Source: Actinokineospora diospyrosa (lineage in GTDB: Bacteria; Actinomycetota; Actinomycetes; Mycobacteriales; Pseudonocardiaceae). From it: a stretch of DNA of 64,000 bases. Below the pieces are notes generated by a model. That model was not told where the DNA came from, searched no databases, and saw only the letters and a program-made list of their open reading frames with translations. Shown in pieces: positions 23,998 to 33,643 of this stretch (its first letter is position 1; each line of letters starts with the position of its first letter). Location of the stretch: assembly GCF_024171925.1 (NCBI RefSeq), contig NZ_JAMTCO010000017.1, positions 62,001-126,000 of the forward strand, in the 5' to 3' direction. The position numbers and the translations under genes were made by a program.

Positions 23998-26284
23998 GTT
24001 CGGCCTCCGCCCAGAGTCGTGCGATGAGCTTGGGGTCGTAGTCGGCCTGGGCGCCCGGTTCGTAGCGGACGTGGCGCAGGGTGCCGGTGTAGGGGAAGGT
24101 GGCCTCGCGGGTGTGCAGGTCCCAGTCGACGGGACCGCCGCGGTCGGAGCCGATGCTGATGCCGGTGAACGGGGCCAGGCCGATCAGCTGGGCGACCGGG
24201 CCCAGCTTGGCCGTGCCCGCGCCGGTGTCCAGCACGAAGGACCACTGGAAGTCCGGCAACGCGGTGGCGGACAGGCGAACCGGTGCCGAGCCGAGCGGAA
24301 CCGGGCCGGAGCGGTGCACGACGCCGTACGCGTTGTAGGTCAGGTGGGCGGCGTCGTCCTCGATGTAGACGACGTAGCCGCCGCCTTGGTCGCCGTGGGA
24401 GAAGAGCACGCCGCGGTCGCCGGGGGTGAAGTCCACAGTGGCCTCGACGACGAAGTCGCGGAACTGCACCAGTTGCGCCGAGCGGTACCGCTCCAGCAGC
24501 GGGATCCCCGGGTACAGCGTCACTGGCCGCTCGAGGCGCTGGTCGCCGGGGCGGCGCAGGTGGTTGGCCGGGCTGTGGTCGTTGAGCGGGAACACCGTGT
24601 TGTGCCAGGCCGTGTGCTCCCAGGCCGCGGCCAGCTCGGCCAGCTTCTCCGGGTGCTTGGCGGCCACGTTCGTCGTCTCGGTCGGGTCCGACTCGACGTG
24701 GTAGAGCTCCCACTCGCTGTCGTCGAACGGTTTGCCCGGGATGTGCCGGGTGACGATCTTCCACCCGTCGGCGTAGTAGCCCCGGTTGCCGCCGGTCTCG
24801 GTGTACTGCGTCGTGTGCCCGGACTCGGCGTCCGCGTCGCGCAGCACCGGCACCGCGCTGACGCCGTCCTCCTCGGCCGCGGCGACCCCTTGGCGGGCGT
24901 CCAGGCGCGGCACGCCCGCGAGTTCCAGCAACGTCGGCGTCACGTCGGTCACGTAGACGTACTGGTGACGCAGCCCGGCCTCGAGCCCGGCGGGCCAGTG
25001 CACGATGAACGGGGTGCGCACGCCGCCCGCGTAGGTGTCGAACTTGTAGAGCCGGAACGGGGTGTTCGACGCCTGCGCCCACCCGCGCGGGTAGTGGATC
25101 GTGGTCTGCGGCCCGCCGAGCAGGTCCACCTCGCGCTCGACGTCGCGGTCCCAAGTGGACGGCACGCCGGGTACGTGCACGAACTGGCTGAAGTAGCTGC
25201 GGGTGCCCTCGGCCCCGCCCTCGGCCGTCGCGCCGTTGTCGGAGGTGAAGACGATGATCGTGTCGTCGAGTTCGCCGTGCTTGCGCAGGGTCTCCACGAT
25301 CCGGCCGATACTCTGGTCCACGTTGTCCAGTGACGCCGCGTAAACCTCCATGTACCGAGCGAACAGTTCCTGCTGCCGCGGCGAGAGCTCCGACCACGGC
25401 AGCACGTCGCGGCCGGGTTCGCTGTTGCGCGGCGCCAGCGCCGTACCCTCGGGGAACAGGCCCTCGGCGAGCTGCTTGGCGAACCGGGTCTCCCGGATGG
25501 CGTCCCAGCCCTCGGCGTAGCGGCCGCGGTAGCGCTGCAGGTCGGAGTCCTTGGCGCCCAACGGGCCGTGCATGGCGTGGTGGGCGAAGTAGAGGAAGAA
25601 CGGCTTGTCCGGGTCGCTCGCCCGCAGGGTGTCGATCATGCGGACCGCGCGGTCGGTGAGGTCGTCGGTGAGGTAGTAGCCCTCGGGGAAGTCGCCGTCG
25701 TAGGGGCTGTTGTCCCAGAGCAGGCGGTGCGGGTGGTGCAGGTTGGTCAGGCCCTCGAGGCTGCCGAAGTACCGGTCGAACCCGCGCTGCAGCGGCCACG
25801 ACGACCGGTCGGCCGCGTCGTGGCCCGCCGCGTCGCGGGTGAGGTGCCACTTGCCGACGGCGAAGGTGGCGTACCCGGCCGCGCGCAGCGACTCGGGCAG
25901 CGAGGGGGCGTTGTCGGGCAGTTGGAACGAGTACGCCGGGAAGCCGGGGTCGGAGTTGGCGGGGAACGCGAAGCCCGCGCGGTGCGGGTTGAGCCCGGTC
26001 AGCAGCGCCGCGCGCGAGGGCGAGCACAGCGGCGTGGTGTGGTAGTTCGTCAGCCGTAGACCGCCCGCGGCCAACGCGTCCAGGGTCGGGGTGGCGATCT
26101 CGCCGCCGAACGGGCCGATGTCGGCGTAGCCCAGGTCGTCCACGAGGATGACGACGATGTTGGGGCCCTTCGCGCGCCGCTCGACCGGCCACCCGGGCCG
26201 CGACTCGGCGAAGACCCGGCCGATGGAACCGGTGAAGCCGTCGTACCCGCGAGCGTGGTCCGGGATGTTCTTAGGGGAGCTCAT
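23984..26284 (-). CDS. Arylsulfatase-type sulfatase (formylglycine-dependent)
   Basis: 766 residues, long like the actinobacterial AtsA/AtsB/AtsD group. The N-terminal metal site is PNIVVILVDDLGYADIGPFGG (Asp49/Asp50). PLCSPSRAALLTG contains Cys87 in the C-x-P-S-R motif, which a formylglycine-generating enzyme must oxidise. AVGKWHL and HAMHGPLG follow, and IIVFTSDNGATAEGG supplies the second Asp-Asn metal ligands. The last 200 or so residues form a beta-rich domain. No signal peptide is seen, so it is probably cytoplasmic and acts on sulfate esters brought in by the neighbouring ABC transporter. The formylglycine-generating enzyme is not in this window. Confidence 0.93.
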   Translation of the reverse strand: MSSPKNIPDHARGYDGFTGSIGRVFAESRPGWPVERRAKGPNIVVILVDDLGYADIGPFGGEIATPTLDALAAGGLRLTNYHTTPLCSPSRAALLTGLNPHRAGFAFPANSDPGFPAYSFQLPDNAPSLPESLRAAGYATFAVGKWHLTRDAAGHDAADRSSWPLQRGFDRYFGSLEGLTNLHHPHRLLWDNSPYDGDFPEGYYLTDDLTDRAVRMIDTLRASDPDKPFFLYFAHHAMHGPLGAKDSDLQRYRGRYAEGWDAIRETRFAKQLAEGLFPEGTALAPRNSEPGRDVLPWSELSPRQQELFARYMEVYAASLDNVDQSIGRIVETLRKHGELDDTIIVFTSDNGATAEGGAEGTRSYFSQFVHVPGVPSTWDRDVEREVDLLGGPQTTIHYPRGWAQASNTPFRLYKFDTYAGGVRTPFIVHWPAGLEAGLRHQYVYVTDVTPTLLELAGVPRLDARQGVAAAEEDGVSAVPVLRDADAESGHTTQYTETGGNRGYYADGWKIVTRHIPGKPFDDSEWELYHVESDPTETTNVAAKHPEKLAELAAAWEHTAWHNTVFPLNDHSPANHLRRPGDQRLERPVTLYPGIPLLERYRSAQLVQFRDFVVEATVDFTPGDRGVLFSHGDQGGGYVVYIEDDAAHLTYNAYGVVHRSGPVPLGSAPVRLSATALPDFQWSFVLDTGAGTAKLGPVAQLIGLAPFTGISIGSDRGGPVDWDLHTREATFPYTGTLRHVRYEPGAQADYDPKLIARLWAEAERVYD

Positions 26285-26300
26285 GTCTTGCCCTTCCTGG

Positions 26301-27155
26301 TCATGCGCCGCGCGCGGCGTTCGTGGCCTGGGCGATCAACTGAAAGCCCAACACGAGCACCGCTGTCACCACCAGTGGTCCGATTGCGAAAAGTGGGTTG
26401 AGATCGAGGTAGCGCAAGGAGGTGGTGAGCACCGCGCCGATGGAGGGGTGCGGTGGGCTCACTCCAATGCCGAGCACGCTCATGGCACCTTCGATGAACA
26501 CCGCTACCGACAGCGACAGCGCCAGCTGCACAAGCGCCGGTTCGAGCGAGTTGGGCAGCACGTGGTGGCGCAGGACGTGGGCCTTGCCCGCGCCGATGAC
26601 CTCCGACGCGGTGACGAACTGCGACTCGCGGACCCGCAGCACCGCGGTCCGCAGCAGCCTGCCGAAGATCGGGACCTCCACGCAGACGATCACGATGACC
26701 ACCGAGGTGGTGCCGGGCCCGATCACCGCGGCCAGGCCGATCGCGAGGATGAGCTGCGGGAAGGCGAGCAGCACGTCGAACAGCCGCTGCACGGCGACGT
26801 CCAGCACGTTGTTGACCGTGGCCAGGGCGCCGATCGCGCAGCCGAGCAGCGCGCCGAAGGGCACGGCGGTGAAGCCGATCAGCAGGTCGACGCGGATGCC
26901 CGCGAGGAGGCGGGCGAGGATGTCGCGGTTGAGGTCGTCGGTGCCGAGCAGGTGCGTGCCGGACGGGCCAAGCAGGTTGGCACCGGGGATCTGCTCGTAA
27001 GGGTCCCAGGAGACCAGCAGCGGACCGATCAGCCCCGCTGCGATCACCAACCCGACTAAGACCAAGCCGACGAGTCCCTTACCGCGTAAGAACGTCTTAG
27101 GCCGAACGGGAACGGCGACTTCAACAGGCTCGGGCGTCTCAAGGGTCGCGGTCAT
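26301..27155 (-). CDS. DppC-type ABC transporter permease
   Basis: 284 residues from ATG 27155, which overlaps the previous stop (ATGA). It has an N-terminal helix (GLVGLVLVGLVIAAGLIGPLLV), the DppC hallmark GTHLLGTDDLNRDILARLLAGIRVDL, five further helices, and the EAA cytoplasmic loop (REIGAGKAH-type region VTASEVIGAGKAHVLRHHVLPN). With the DppB partner it forms the membrane channel. The C-terminus ends at an unusual Ala-rich tail. It is 16 bp from the sulfatase gene and in the same transcription unit. Confidence 0.93.
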   Translation of the reverse strand: MTATLETPEPVEVAVPVRPKTFLRGKGLVGLVLVGLVIAAGLIGPLLVSWDPYEQIPGANLLGPSGTHLLGTDDLNRDILARLLAGIRVDLLIGFTAVPFGALLGCAIGALATVNNVLDVAVQRLFDVLLAFPQLILAIGLAAVIGPGTTSVVIVIVCVEVPIFGRLLRTAVLRVRESQFVTASEVIGAGKAHVLRHHVLPNSLEPALVQLALSLSVAVFIEGAMSVLGIGVSPPHPSIGAVLTTSLRYLDLNPLFAIGPLVVTAVLVLGFQLIAQATNAARGA

Positions 27156-28111
27156 GTCTGGGCTCCCAACCGGATCCTCGGGTCCAAGGCGGCGTGCACG
27201 ATGTCGGTGACCAGTTGGACCAACACGAACACCGCGACCGACAGCATCAACAGCACCTGCACGACCGGGTAGTCCCGCCGGGTGATGCCTTGCTCGACCA
27301 GCAACCCGAGCCCTGGCCACGAAAAGATCGACTCGACCAGGACAGCGCCACCGAGCAGTGCACCGGTCTGCAGGCCTAGCGTCGTGATGGCAACCGGAAG
27401 CGCGCCGCGCATGGCGTGCCGCACGACGATCTCGCGCCTCTTAACGCCTGCAGCCTGGACGGTGGTCACGTAGTCCTGTCGCAGTTCTCCGCGCAGCGTC
27501 TCGGCGAGGAAGCCGGTAAGCACACCGGCCACCGGTAGCGCTAAGCACACCGCGGGGAGAGCCAGGTACTGCACGGTGATGTCCAGCCGGTCGAACATGC
27601 CCTTGGGCGGGACGCCACCGGTGGGCAGCAACCGGAAGATCACCCCGAAGACGATGATGAGTACAACGCCCGTCACAAACGGCGGTAGGGCTACCGCGGC
27701 GGTGTGGAAGCCGGTGAGTACCCGGTCCACCCAGCGGTTGCTGGTCGCCGCCCACAGCGGTCCCAGCAGCAGCGCCACCAGGACCGCGATGAGCAGTGCC
27801 GAGAGGGTCAGGGTCAGCGTGTTCGCGAACCCCTCTCCCACCAGATCGGCGATGTCGCCGCCGATCAGGTACGACCTGCCGAGGTCACCGCTGAACAGGC
27901 CACCCAGCCAGTCCAGGTACTGGGTCACCACCGGCAGGTCGAGCCCGAGGTCGTGCCGGATGGCCGCGATGGCCTCCGGTGAGGCGTCCGGACCTGCCAT
28001 CGCCGCGGCCGCGTCGCCCGGGATCGCCCGGATGACCAGGAAGATCAGCACGGAGGCGAGCCAGAGCACGATGAGCGCCGACGGCGCGCGGCGCAGCAGG
28101 TACCGGGTCAT
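27152..28111 (-). CDS. DppB-type ABC transporter permease
   Basis: 319 residues from ATG 28111. It begins MTRYLLRRAPSALIVLWLASVLIFLVIRAIPGD, the standard DppB first helix and periplasmic entry. GLDLPVVTQYLDWLGGLFSGDLGRS and the EAA loop (DYVTTVQAAGVKRREIVVRHAMRGALP) follow, with six helices in all. It overlaps both neighbours by four bases. The peptide-type permease fold is certain. That it carries sulfated organics and not peptides is inferred from the operon. Confidence 0.94.
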   Translation of the reverse strand: MTRYLLRRAPSALIVLWLASVLIFLVIRAIPGDAAAAMAGPDASPEAIAAIRHDLGLDLPVVTQYLDWLGGLFSGDLGRSYLIGGDIADLVGEGFANTLTLTLSALLIAVLVALLLGPLWAATSNRWVDRVLTGFHTAAVALPPFVTGVVLIIVFGVIFRLLPTGGVPPKGMFDRLDITVQYLALPAVCLALPVAGVLTGFLAETLRGELRQDYVTTVQAAGVKRREIVVRHAMRGALPVAITTLGLQTGALLGGAVLVESIFSWPGLGLLVEQGITRRDYPVVQVLLMLSVAVFVLVQLVTDIVHAALDPRIRLGAQT

Positions 28112-29676
28112 GCCACGAACGCCTTGCTGAAGTCCGGCTCCCGCCTGCGCGACCACTCGAAGCCCTGCAGCGCGTCGCGGGTGACGGCCTGCTCGAACAC
28201 GACGCCGATCTCGGCGAGGAACGCGCCGTCGAGCAGCTGGGTGGACAGCTCCTTGTAGGCGGCGGTCGCCTCGGGGCCGGTGACCGACTGCAGCTTCCAG
28301 GCGTTGTCGGCGGCCGTGGTGTAGGCCGGGGAGCTGTACTTGGAGGCGTTGCGGCGGGCGTTGAACGGGTACGCGCTGACCGTCAGCGTCGCCGGGGAGA
28401 ACTGCGCCCAGGAGTGGTTGGTGGTCCACAGCCCCGGGAACTGGGCCCCGATCAGCTGCTTGACGAAGCCGGTCGAGTCGACCGGGGTGAGGGCCACCTT
28501 GATGCCGACCTCGGCCAGGTTGTTCTGGATGATCTGCGCGATCGCGGTGAAGACCTGGTCGTTGCCGACGTAGGTGAGCGGGATCTCCGGCAGCTGCTTG
28601 CCCGACTCGGCCAGCAGCGCCTTGGCCTTGGTGACGTCGTGCTTGTAGCGGCTGTCGAGCTCCTGGTCGTACGCCGGGCTGGTGCGCGGCCACGGCAGCG
28701 ACACCGGGTAGCCCTTGTCCCGGAAGACCTCCTTGATGATCCGCTCCTTGTCCAGCGCGTAGGCGATGGCCTGGCGGACCTTGGGGTCCTCGAGCCCGGG
28801 GGCGGTGACGTTGAGGCCGACGTAGGCCTGCAGCTCGGCGCCCTCCAGGGAGGTGACCTTCAGGCCGGGGGTGCTCGCGAGGGCCTCGGCGTCGCGGTAG
28901 CCGACGCCGCGGGCGAGGTGCACCTGGCCGGACTTCACGGCCGCGGCCAGCGACTGGGCGTCCGGGATCACCCGCACGTGCACACCGTCGAGGTAGGGCG
29001 CGCCGCCCCAGTAGGCCGGGTTCTTGCTGAAGGTCAGGTCGGTGTTGGGGCGCCACGAGTCGAACTTGAACGCGCCGGTGCCGATGAGCTTCTTGCCGGT
29101 GGCGATGTCGGCGGCGGTCTCGGAGTCGACCAGCGGCACGGTGTCGAGCAGGTCGAACAGGTTGCTGACCGGGTGCTCCAGGTGCAGCACGACCTGGTCG
29201 GGGGCCGGGGTGTCGATGGCGGTGATGGTCTTGGCGGTGCTGATCAGCTGGCCGTTCCACTTGGGGTCGGCGTAGTTGCCCAGCGCGAACTTGACGTCGG
29301 CGGAGGTGAGCGTGCGGCCGGAGTGGTACTTGACGTCGGTGCGCAGCTTGAGCGTGACCGTCTTGCCGCCGTCGCTCTGCTTCCACTCGGTGGCGACCCG
29401 GGGCTTGGGCTCGAGGGTCTTGTTGTCGTAGCGCACCAGGGTGTCGTAGACGAGGCCGACGACGGTGGTGATGGAGACGTTGCTGTTGGTGAACAGGTTG
29501 GCGGGGACCAGGTCGAGGTTGACGCCGATCTCGGCGACGCCACCCTGCTTGGGCGCGGCGGCGGGGCCCGCCGGGCTGGTCTGCGCGTCCACTGCCGACT
29601 GGCAGGCGGTCGCGGCGAGCAGCAGAACGGCGGCGGCAGCGGCCTTGAGCGCCTGGCGTCTGGACGGTGGGTTCAT
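28108..29676 (-). CDS. Peptide/nickel-type ABC substrate-binding lipoprotein
   Basis: 522 residues from ATG 29676 (MNPPSRRQALKAAAAAVLLLAATAC), with AGGAGA upstream; an in-frame start nine codons further up is less likely. The lipobox LAATAC puts lipidated Cys25 or so at the mature N-terminus, preceded by a twin-arginine-like SRRQALK. The SBP_bac_5 fold is clear: VGLVYDTLVRYDNKTLEPKPRVATEWKQSDGGKTVTLKLRTDVKYHSGRTLTSADV, then IGTGAFKFDSW, RQAIAYALDKERIIK. It delivers the ligand to the DppBC channel. A sulfate ester or sulfated peptide-like cargo is inferred from the sulfatase and dioxygenase alongside. Confidence 0.93.
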   Translation of the reverse strand: MNPPSRRQALKAAAAAVLLLAATACQSAVDAQTSPAGPAAAPKQGGVAEIGVNLDLVPANLFTNSNVSITTVVGLVYDTLVRYDNKTLEPKPRVATEWKQSDGGKTVTLKLRTDVKYHSGRTLTSADVKFALGNYADPKWNGQLISTAKTITAIDTPAPDQVVLHLEHPVSNLFDLLDTVPLVDSETAADIATGKKLIGTGAFKFDSWRPNTDLTFSKNPAYWGGAPYLDGVHVRVIPDAQSLAAAVKSGQVHLARGVGYRDAEALASTPGLKVTSLEGAELQAYVGLNVTAPGLEDPKVRQAIAYALDKERIIKEVFRDKGYPVSLPWPRTSPAYDQELDSRYKHDVTKAKALLAESGKQLPEIPLTYVGNDQVFTAIAQIIQNNLAEVGIKVALTPVDSTGFVKQLIGAQFPGLWTTNHSWAQFSPATLTVSAYPFNARRNASKYSSPAYTTAADNAWKLQSVTGPEATAAYKELSTQLLDGAFLAEIGVVFEQAVTRDALQGFEWSRRREPDFSKAFVA

Positions 29677-29761
29677 CGGGGGTGTTCTCCTGTGGTGGTT
29701 CACCGGCTGGTGCGGTTCAGGGGGCGAGCTGGATCACGGGGCGTGGTCCACGGGGCGTGGT

Positions 29762-30994
29762 TCAGGGGGCGCCGACCGGGTCGGCGGTGCGCGGGGCGGG
29801 TGGGGCGCCGGTGACCTGGTCGGGTCGGGGCGCCTGGTCGAGCAGGTCGAGCGGGTGGTCGAACAGGCGGTTGAGCAGGCCGGTGCACGCGGCGGTGGCC
29901 TGCAGCGTCGGGCCGAACCTGGTCACCGAGACGATGTCGGTGCCGGGCAGGGTCGTGGTGGTGGCGAAGGCGTGCAGCAGGTCGGGCAGCCGCTCCGCCG
30001 GGTCGGTGATCGCCTGCCCGCCGAGCACGACCCGGTCCGGGTTGAGCGCGTCGCGCAGCAGGCCGACGGCCCGGCCGAGCGCGGCGGCGCGTTCGGCGAG
30101 CAGGGCGGTGGCGGTGGGGTCACCGGCGGTGGCGGCGGCGCGGACCAGGCGGATGTCCGGTTCGTCGACGACGCCCGCGGCGAAGGCCTTGTCGGCGACC
30201 GTGCGGTCGGCGACGGTGGCCTCCAGGCAGCCGGTGGCCCCGCACGGACATCGGACCTCGCCGCCGATGGGCAGGTGGGCGATGCTGCCGCCGCCACCGG
30301 GGCCGCGGTGCAGCACGCCGTCGACCGACAGCGCGATGCCGACGACCTCGCGGGCGTAGAAGTACAGCAGGCTCGACACGCGCGGGCCCCAGCCGAAGAG
30401 CAGTTCGGCGTTGGCCATGGCGGCGACGTGGCCGTCGAGGTGCACGGGGTAGCCGGTGGCGCGGCGCAGCAGGTCGGCGGCGGGGACCCGGTGCCAGCCG
30501 AGCCGGTCGTGGTCGAGCAGGCCGCGCTCGGCGTCGACGAGACCACCGCTGGCCAGGCCGATGCCGACCACGCGGCGCCGGGGCCAGCGGCGCAGGAAGG
30601 CGCGGACCTTGCCCGCGATGTGGGCGAAGACGTCCTCGGGGCCGCCCGGCGGGGTGGGGATCTCCTCGGAGTCGAGCAGGGTGCCGCGCAGGTCCGCGAG
30701 GCCGTAGGTGATGGTGCTCACCCCGATGTGCACACCGCAGGCGGCGTAGGTGGTGTCGTCGAGGTGGATGGGCACCCGGGGGCGGCCGATCGCGCCGACC
30801 GGTACCAGTTCGGGGAACTCGCGCAGCAGACCGAGTTCGATGAGCACACCGACCTGCCTGCTGACCGTGGGCATGCTCAGCCCGGTGCGCTCGCCGATGG
30901 CCGCGCGCGAGAGCGGGCCGTCGCGGCGGATCACGGCGAGCACGGCGGCGGCGTTGGCGGCGCGCACGCTGGTTCGGCGCGGGGTGTCGGGCAC
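29762..30994 (-). CDS. ROK-family transcriptional regulator
   Basis: About 410 residues from a GTG near 30994, with GGAGGAAGG just upstream. An N-terminal winged helix (NAAAVLAVIRRDGPLSRAAIGERTGLSMPTVSRQVGVLIELGL) precedes a ROK domain: VGIGLASGGLVD, HLDGHVAAMANAELLFGWG, and the zinc motif GEVRCPCGATGCLEA. The phosphate-binding DxGxT loop is degenerate (GVHIGVSTITYGLADLRG), so it is a regulator and not a sugar kinase. It lies 85 bp upstream of the binding-protein gene on the same strand and divergent from the dioxygenase, so it probably controls both arms of the locus. A sugar ligand is usual for ROK proteins; a sulfated sugar would reconcile the context. Confidence 0.9.
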   Translation of the reverse strand: MPDTPRRTSVRAANAAAVLAVIRRDGPLSRAAIGERTGLSMPTVSRQVGVLIELGLLREFPELVPVGAIGRPRVPIHLDDTTYAACGVHIGVSTITYGLADLRGTLLDSEEIPTPPGGPEDVFAHIAGKVRAFLRRWPRRRVVGIGLASGGLVDAERGLLDHDRLGWHRVPAADLLRRATGYPVHLDGHVAAMANAELLFGWGPRVSSLLYFYAREVVGIALSVDGVLHRGPGGGGSIAHLPIGGEVRCPCGATGCLEATVADRTVADKAFAAGVVDEPDIRLVRAAATAGDPTATALLAERAAALGRAVGLLRDALNPDRVVLGGQAITDPAERLPDLLHAFATTTTLPGTDIVSVTRFGPTLQATAACTGLLNRLFDHPLDLLDQAPRPDQVTGAPPAPRTADPVGAP

Positions 30995-31269
30995 GGTCGA
31001 CCTTCCTCCGGGCAAGGGTTTTCCGCTTTTGTTCGAGCGGGTAAAGAACTCACGTGGAGACGAACCCGCGCTGCGGCGGGCGGGCGATGGCGATCAACGA
31101 CAACGGCGCACAAGGGGAAGAATCCGATTGTCCACAGGGGATGTCAACGGCGTCCGGGATATGGAACCGGTGGTGCCCACTTAATTTCAGTGCTTTGCGG
31201 AAGCTTGTTGGCCGCGCCGTGGCGTTCGTAGGTTCAGGCCATCCCACCTCTGGAGAAAGGACCCCCACC

Positions 31270-32187
31270 GTGAGCCAGTCCCTGGAGACCGAGGTGTCGG
31301 TCGTCAAGCTGGGTTCGAACATCGGCGCGCGCATCGATGGCGTCCGCCTCGGCGGCGACCTGTCCGCCGAGACCGTGGCCGCGATCCGCGCCGCGCTGCT
31401 GGCGAACAAGGTCATCTTCTTCCGCGGCCAAGAACACCTCGACGACGCCGGGCAGTTGGCCTTCGGGTCGCTGCTGGGCGAGGTGACCCTGGCGCACCCG
31501 ACCGTGCGCGGGGTGGTCAACCCCCAGGTCCTGCCGATCGACTCGGAGTACGGCAAGGCCAACAGCTGGCACACCGATGTGACCTTTGTGGACCGAGTGC
31601 CCTCGGTGAGCATCCTGCGCGCGATCACCCTGCCGCCGTACGGCGGGAACACGGTGTGGGCCAACACCGTCGCCGCGTACGAGTCGCTTCCCTTGTCGTT
31701 GAAGGCTTTGGTCGACGGGCTGTGGGCGGTGCACACCAACGCCTACGACTACGCGGCCAACATCGACGAGCTGCGCATCGGCGGCGTGGACGTGAAGACC
31801 GAGCAGTACCGCGCCGAGTTCCAGTCCGACCTCTACGAGACCGAGCACCCGGTCGTGCGCGTGCACCCGGAGACGGGCGAGCGGTCACTGCTGCTCGGCC
31901 ACTTCGTGAAGCGGCTGATCGGGGTGAGCTCGGTGGAGTCGCAGATCCTGTTCCAGCTCCTGCAGAACCGGGTCACCCGCCTGGAGAACACCGTCCGCTG
32001 GCACTGGCAGGACGGCGACGTCGCGATCTGGGACAACCGCGCCACCCAGCACTACGCCATCGCCGACTACGACGACCAGGCCCGGCGCCTGCACCGGATC
32101 ACCCTGGCCGGTGACGTGCCGGTGAGCATCGACGGGACGCACAGCGTGGTGCGGACGGGGGATGCGTCGCACTTCTCGAACATCTAG
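31270..32187 (+). CDS. TauD/AtsK-type alpha-ketoglutarate-dependent sulfate-ester or sulfonate dioxygenase
   Basis: 305 residues from GTG 31270 ([15 protein letters not shown]), preceded by GGAGAAAGGA. The non-haem iron facial triad is visible as WHTDVTF (H-x-D) and a distal His in [10 protein letters not shown]. The alpha-ketoglutarate-binding Arg is in [39 protein letters not shown] and the [15 protein letters not shown] segment are closest in form to the alkylsulfatase AtsK and mycobacterial Rv3406 group. It would cleave alkyl sulfates oxidatively to release sulfate in the cytoplasm. Together with the sulfatase and ABC importer it makes this a sulfur-scavenging locus. Taurine as substrate cannot be excluded. 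Confidence 0.9.
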   Translation: MSQSLETEVSVVKLGSNIGARIDGVRLGGDLSAETVAAIRAALLANKVIFFRGQEHLDDAGQLAFGSLLGEVTLAHPTVRGVVNPQVLPIDSEYGKANSWHTDVTFVDRVPSVSILRAITLPPYGGNTVWANTVAAYESLPLSLKALVDGLWAVHTNAYDYAANIDELRIGGVDVKTEQYRAEFQSDLYETEHPVVRVHPETGERSLLLGHFVKRLIGVSSVESQILFQLLQNRVTRLENTVRWHWQDGDVAIWDNRATQHYAIADYDDQARRLHRITLAGDVPVSIDGTHSVVRTGDASHFSNI

Positions 32188-32225
32188 GTCCTTTGTGGAT
32201 TTGAGCGAGGTGGTCCGGTCTCGAT

Positions 32226-32254
32226 GGGCACGCTGGAACGGGTTCAGCGTGCCC
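32226..32254. terminator. Bidirectional terminator between dioxygenase and XRE gene
   Basis: A 10-bp stem (GGGCACGCTG at 32226-32235 with its complement at 32245-32254) that can extend inward through GAAC/GTTC lies between convergent genes. Confidence 0.7.
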
Positions 32255-32264
32255 GGGGACGGCC

Positions 32265-33476
32265 TCATCCCCCGAGGATCGCGGCCCCGTCAACGAACTC
32301 CCGGACAGCACCGGTGGACTGGTACGGCCGCAACCTGACCTCGAGATCCCGTACCGCCGCCACAGAACGCTTCGACTGGACCTTCACCGCCAACCGCAAC
32401 GCCGCACCGGCCGCGCCGGCCGCCGCCTCCACATCCCCAGCCGTGATCTCCGCCCGCGCCAAGGCCGCGGCCGCCAATGCTCCTCGCCTTGCCCGACCCT
32501 GGAGCTCCGCTGCGGCGGCGGACTCCCGCGCAAAGGCTTTCGCCTCCGGCAGGCCCAGGTCCCGGAACACGTGCGCGTACTCGCCAGCGAGGTAGGCGGT
32601 GTCAATGAACCGCGCCCACTCCGGCTCATCCCCCTTGTTCGCGAACTCTTGTTGCGACAACTCGACGCTCCGCCTGGCTTCCCGCTCATCCCCCACCGCA
32701 GCGGCGGCCCGCGCTTCCAGTGCCCGCAGTCGAGCCACACACGCGGAGGACCGCGTCTGACCCGCGAGGCCGGTGCGCGCCAGTCTCAAACCGTGCTGGG
32801 GGTGTCCGCTGGTGGTCGCCTGATCGGAGAGGCCCGCCAGCACGTGAGCACCCAAGTCCACATCGCCCGCTGCTTGCGCCAACCGCAACGCCCGCAGCAA
32901 GTGCGCTTGAGTGAACCCGTTGTCCCCGTCGTCGAAGGCCATCCAGCCGAGCAGGTAGTGCTGCTCACTGACCGCTGAGTACAACTCCTTGCCCACAGGC
33001 GTGTGCGGCGCGGTGGCCTCCACCAAGGGCGCGACGACCTGCTCCAGGTACCGGCCCAGGTGCGCCCGCGCACACCCACCACCCCGCATGACGTCGAGCT
33101 CCTGGAACACCGAGAACGCCTGCCGCAACGCCGCCACATCGGCCGAACCCACCTTGGCGGGCGGCCCCGCGAACTCCTCCAGACTGGCGACCAGCCACTC
33201 CCGGCTGGGCCCCAACGAGGCCGCGGCGCTGAACACGGCACCGGCCAGGAATCCCCTGCGCTCCACCGCACCCTCCTGGATCATCGCGTCCAACTCGGTC
33301 AGGGACACCCCGATGAGCCGCGCCAGCCGCGGCCGCACGTGCGGCAGCGGCTCCCGGGTCCGCGACTCCCACCGCTGCACCGTCGTCCGGTCGACCCCGA
33401 GGGCCGCGGCCAAGGTCTCCTGCGTGAACCCCGCGGCCCGCCTGGCCCCGGCCAACCTCGCACGTCGCGCCACCAC
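32265..33476 (-). CDS. XRE-family regulator with C-terminal TPR-like helical region
   Basis: 403 residues. Residues 1-60 are a lambda-repressor-type helix-turn-helix (ARLAGARRAAGFTQETLAAALGVDRTTVQRWESRTREPLP). After a hydrophobic GFLAGAVFSAAASLGP link, about 300 residues of helical repeats follow, with TPR-like spacing (ARAHLGRYLEQVV, LLRALRLAQAAGDVDLG, ALEARAAAAVGDEREARRSVELSQQEF). This is a standard Streptomyces/Saccharothrix regulator type, frequently linked to development or secondary metabolism; such TPR regions can bind signal peptides or proteins. No clear target is visible. It starts at GTG 33476 with little ribosome site, so leaderless translation is possible. Confidence 0.85.
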   Translation of the reverse strand: MVARRARLAGARRAAGFTQETLAAALGVDRTTVQRWESRTREPLPHVRPRLARLIGVSLTELDAMIQEGAVERRGFLAGAVFSAAASLGPSREWLVASLEEFAGPPAKVGSADVAALRQAFSVFQELDVMRGGGCARAHLGRYLEQVVAPLVEATAPHTPVGKELYSAVSEQHYLLGWMAFDDGDNGFTQAHLLRALRLAQAAGDVDLGAHVLAGLSDQATTSGHPQHGLRLARTGLAGQTRSSACVARLRALEARAAAAVGDEREARRSVELSQQEFANKGDEPEWARFIDTAYLAGEYAHVFRDLGLPEAKAFARESAAAAELQGRARRGALAAAALARAEITAGDVEAAAGAAGAALRLAVKVQSKRSVAAVRDLEVRLRPYQSTGAVREFVDGAAILGG

Positions 33477-33643
33477 GGGGGCAGCATGGCACAGCGGTCA
33501 CCTTGAGCGCACGCACCATCACCACTGGTCATACCCGGCCTGGCCGCATCCCGGCCGCGCGGGGGCCGGGAAACGGCGGCATCACGGCGCTGTCGCCGGG
33601 GCGGCTCGCCGTGCAGGGTTGGCACTCTTGGAGAGGAGTTGCG

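Noticed and set aside
22408-24027. 539-residue plus-strand frame opposite the fused ABC ATPase
   Set aside because: The opposite strand has two complete ABC domains with all motifs; this frame is a shadow.
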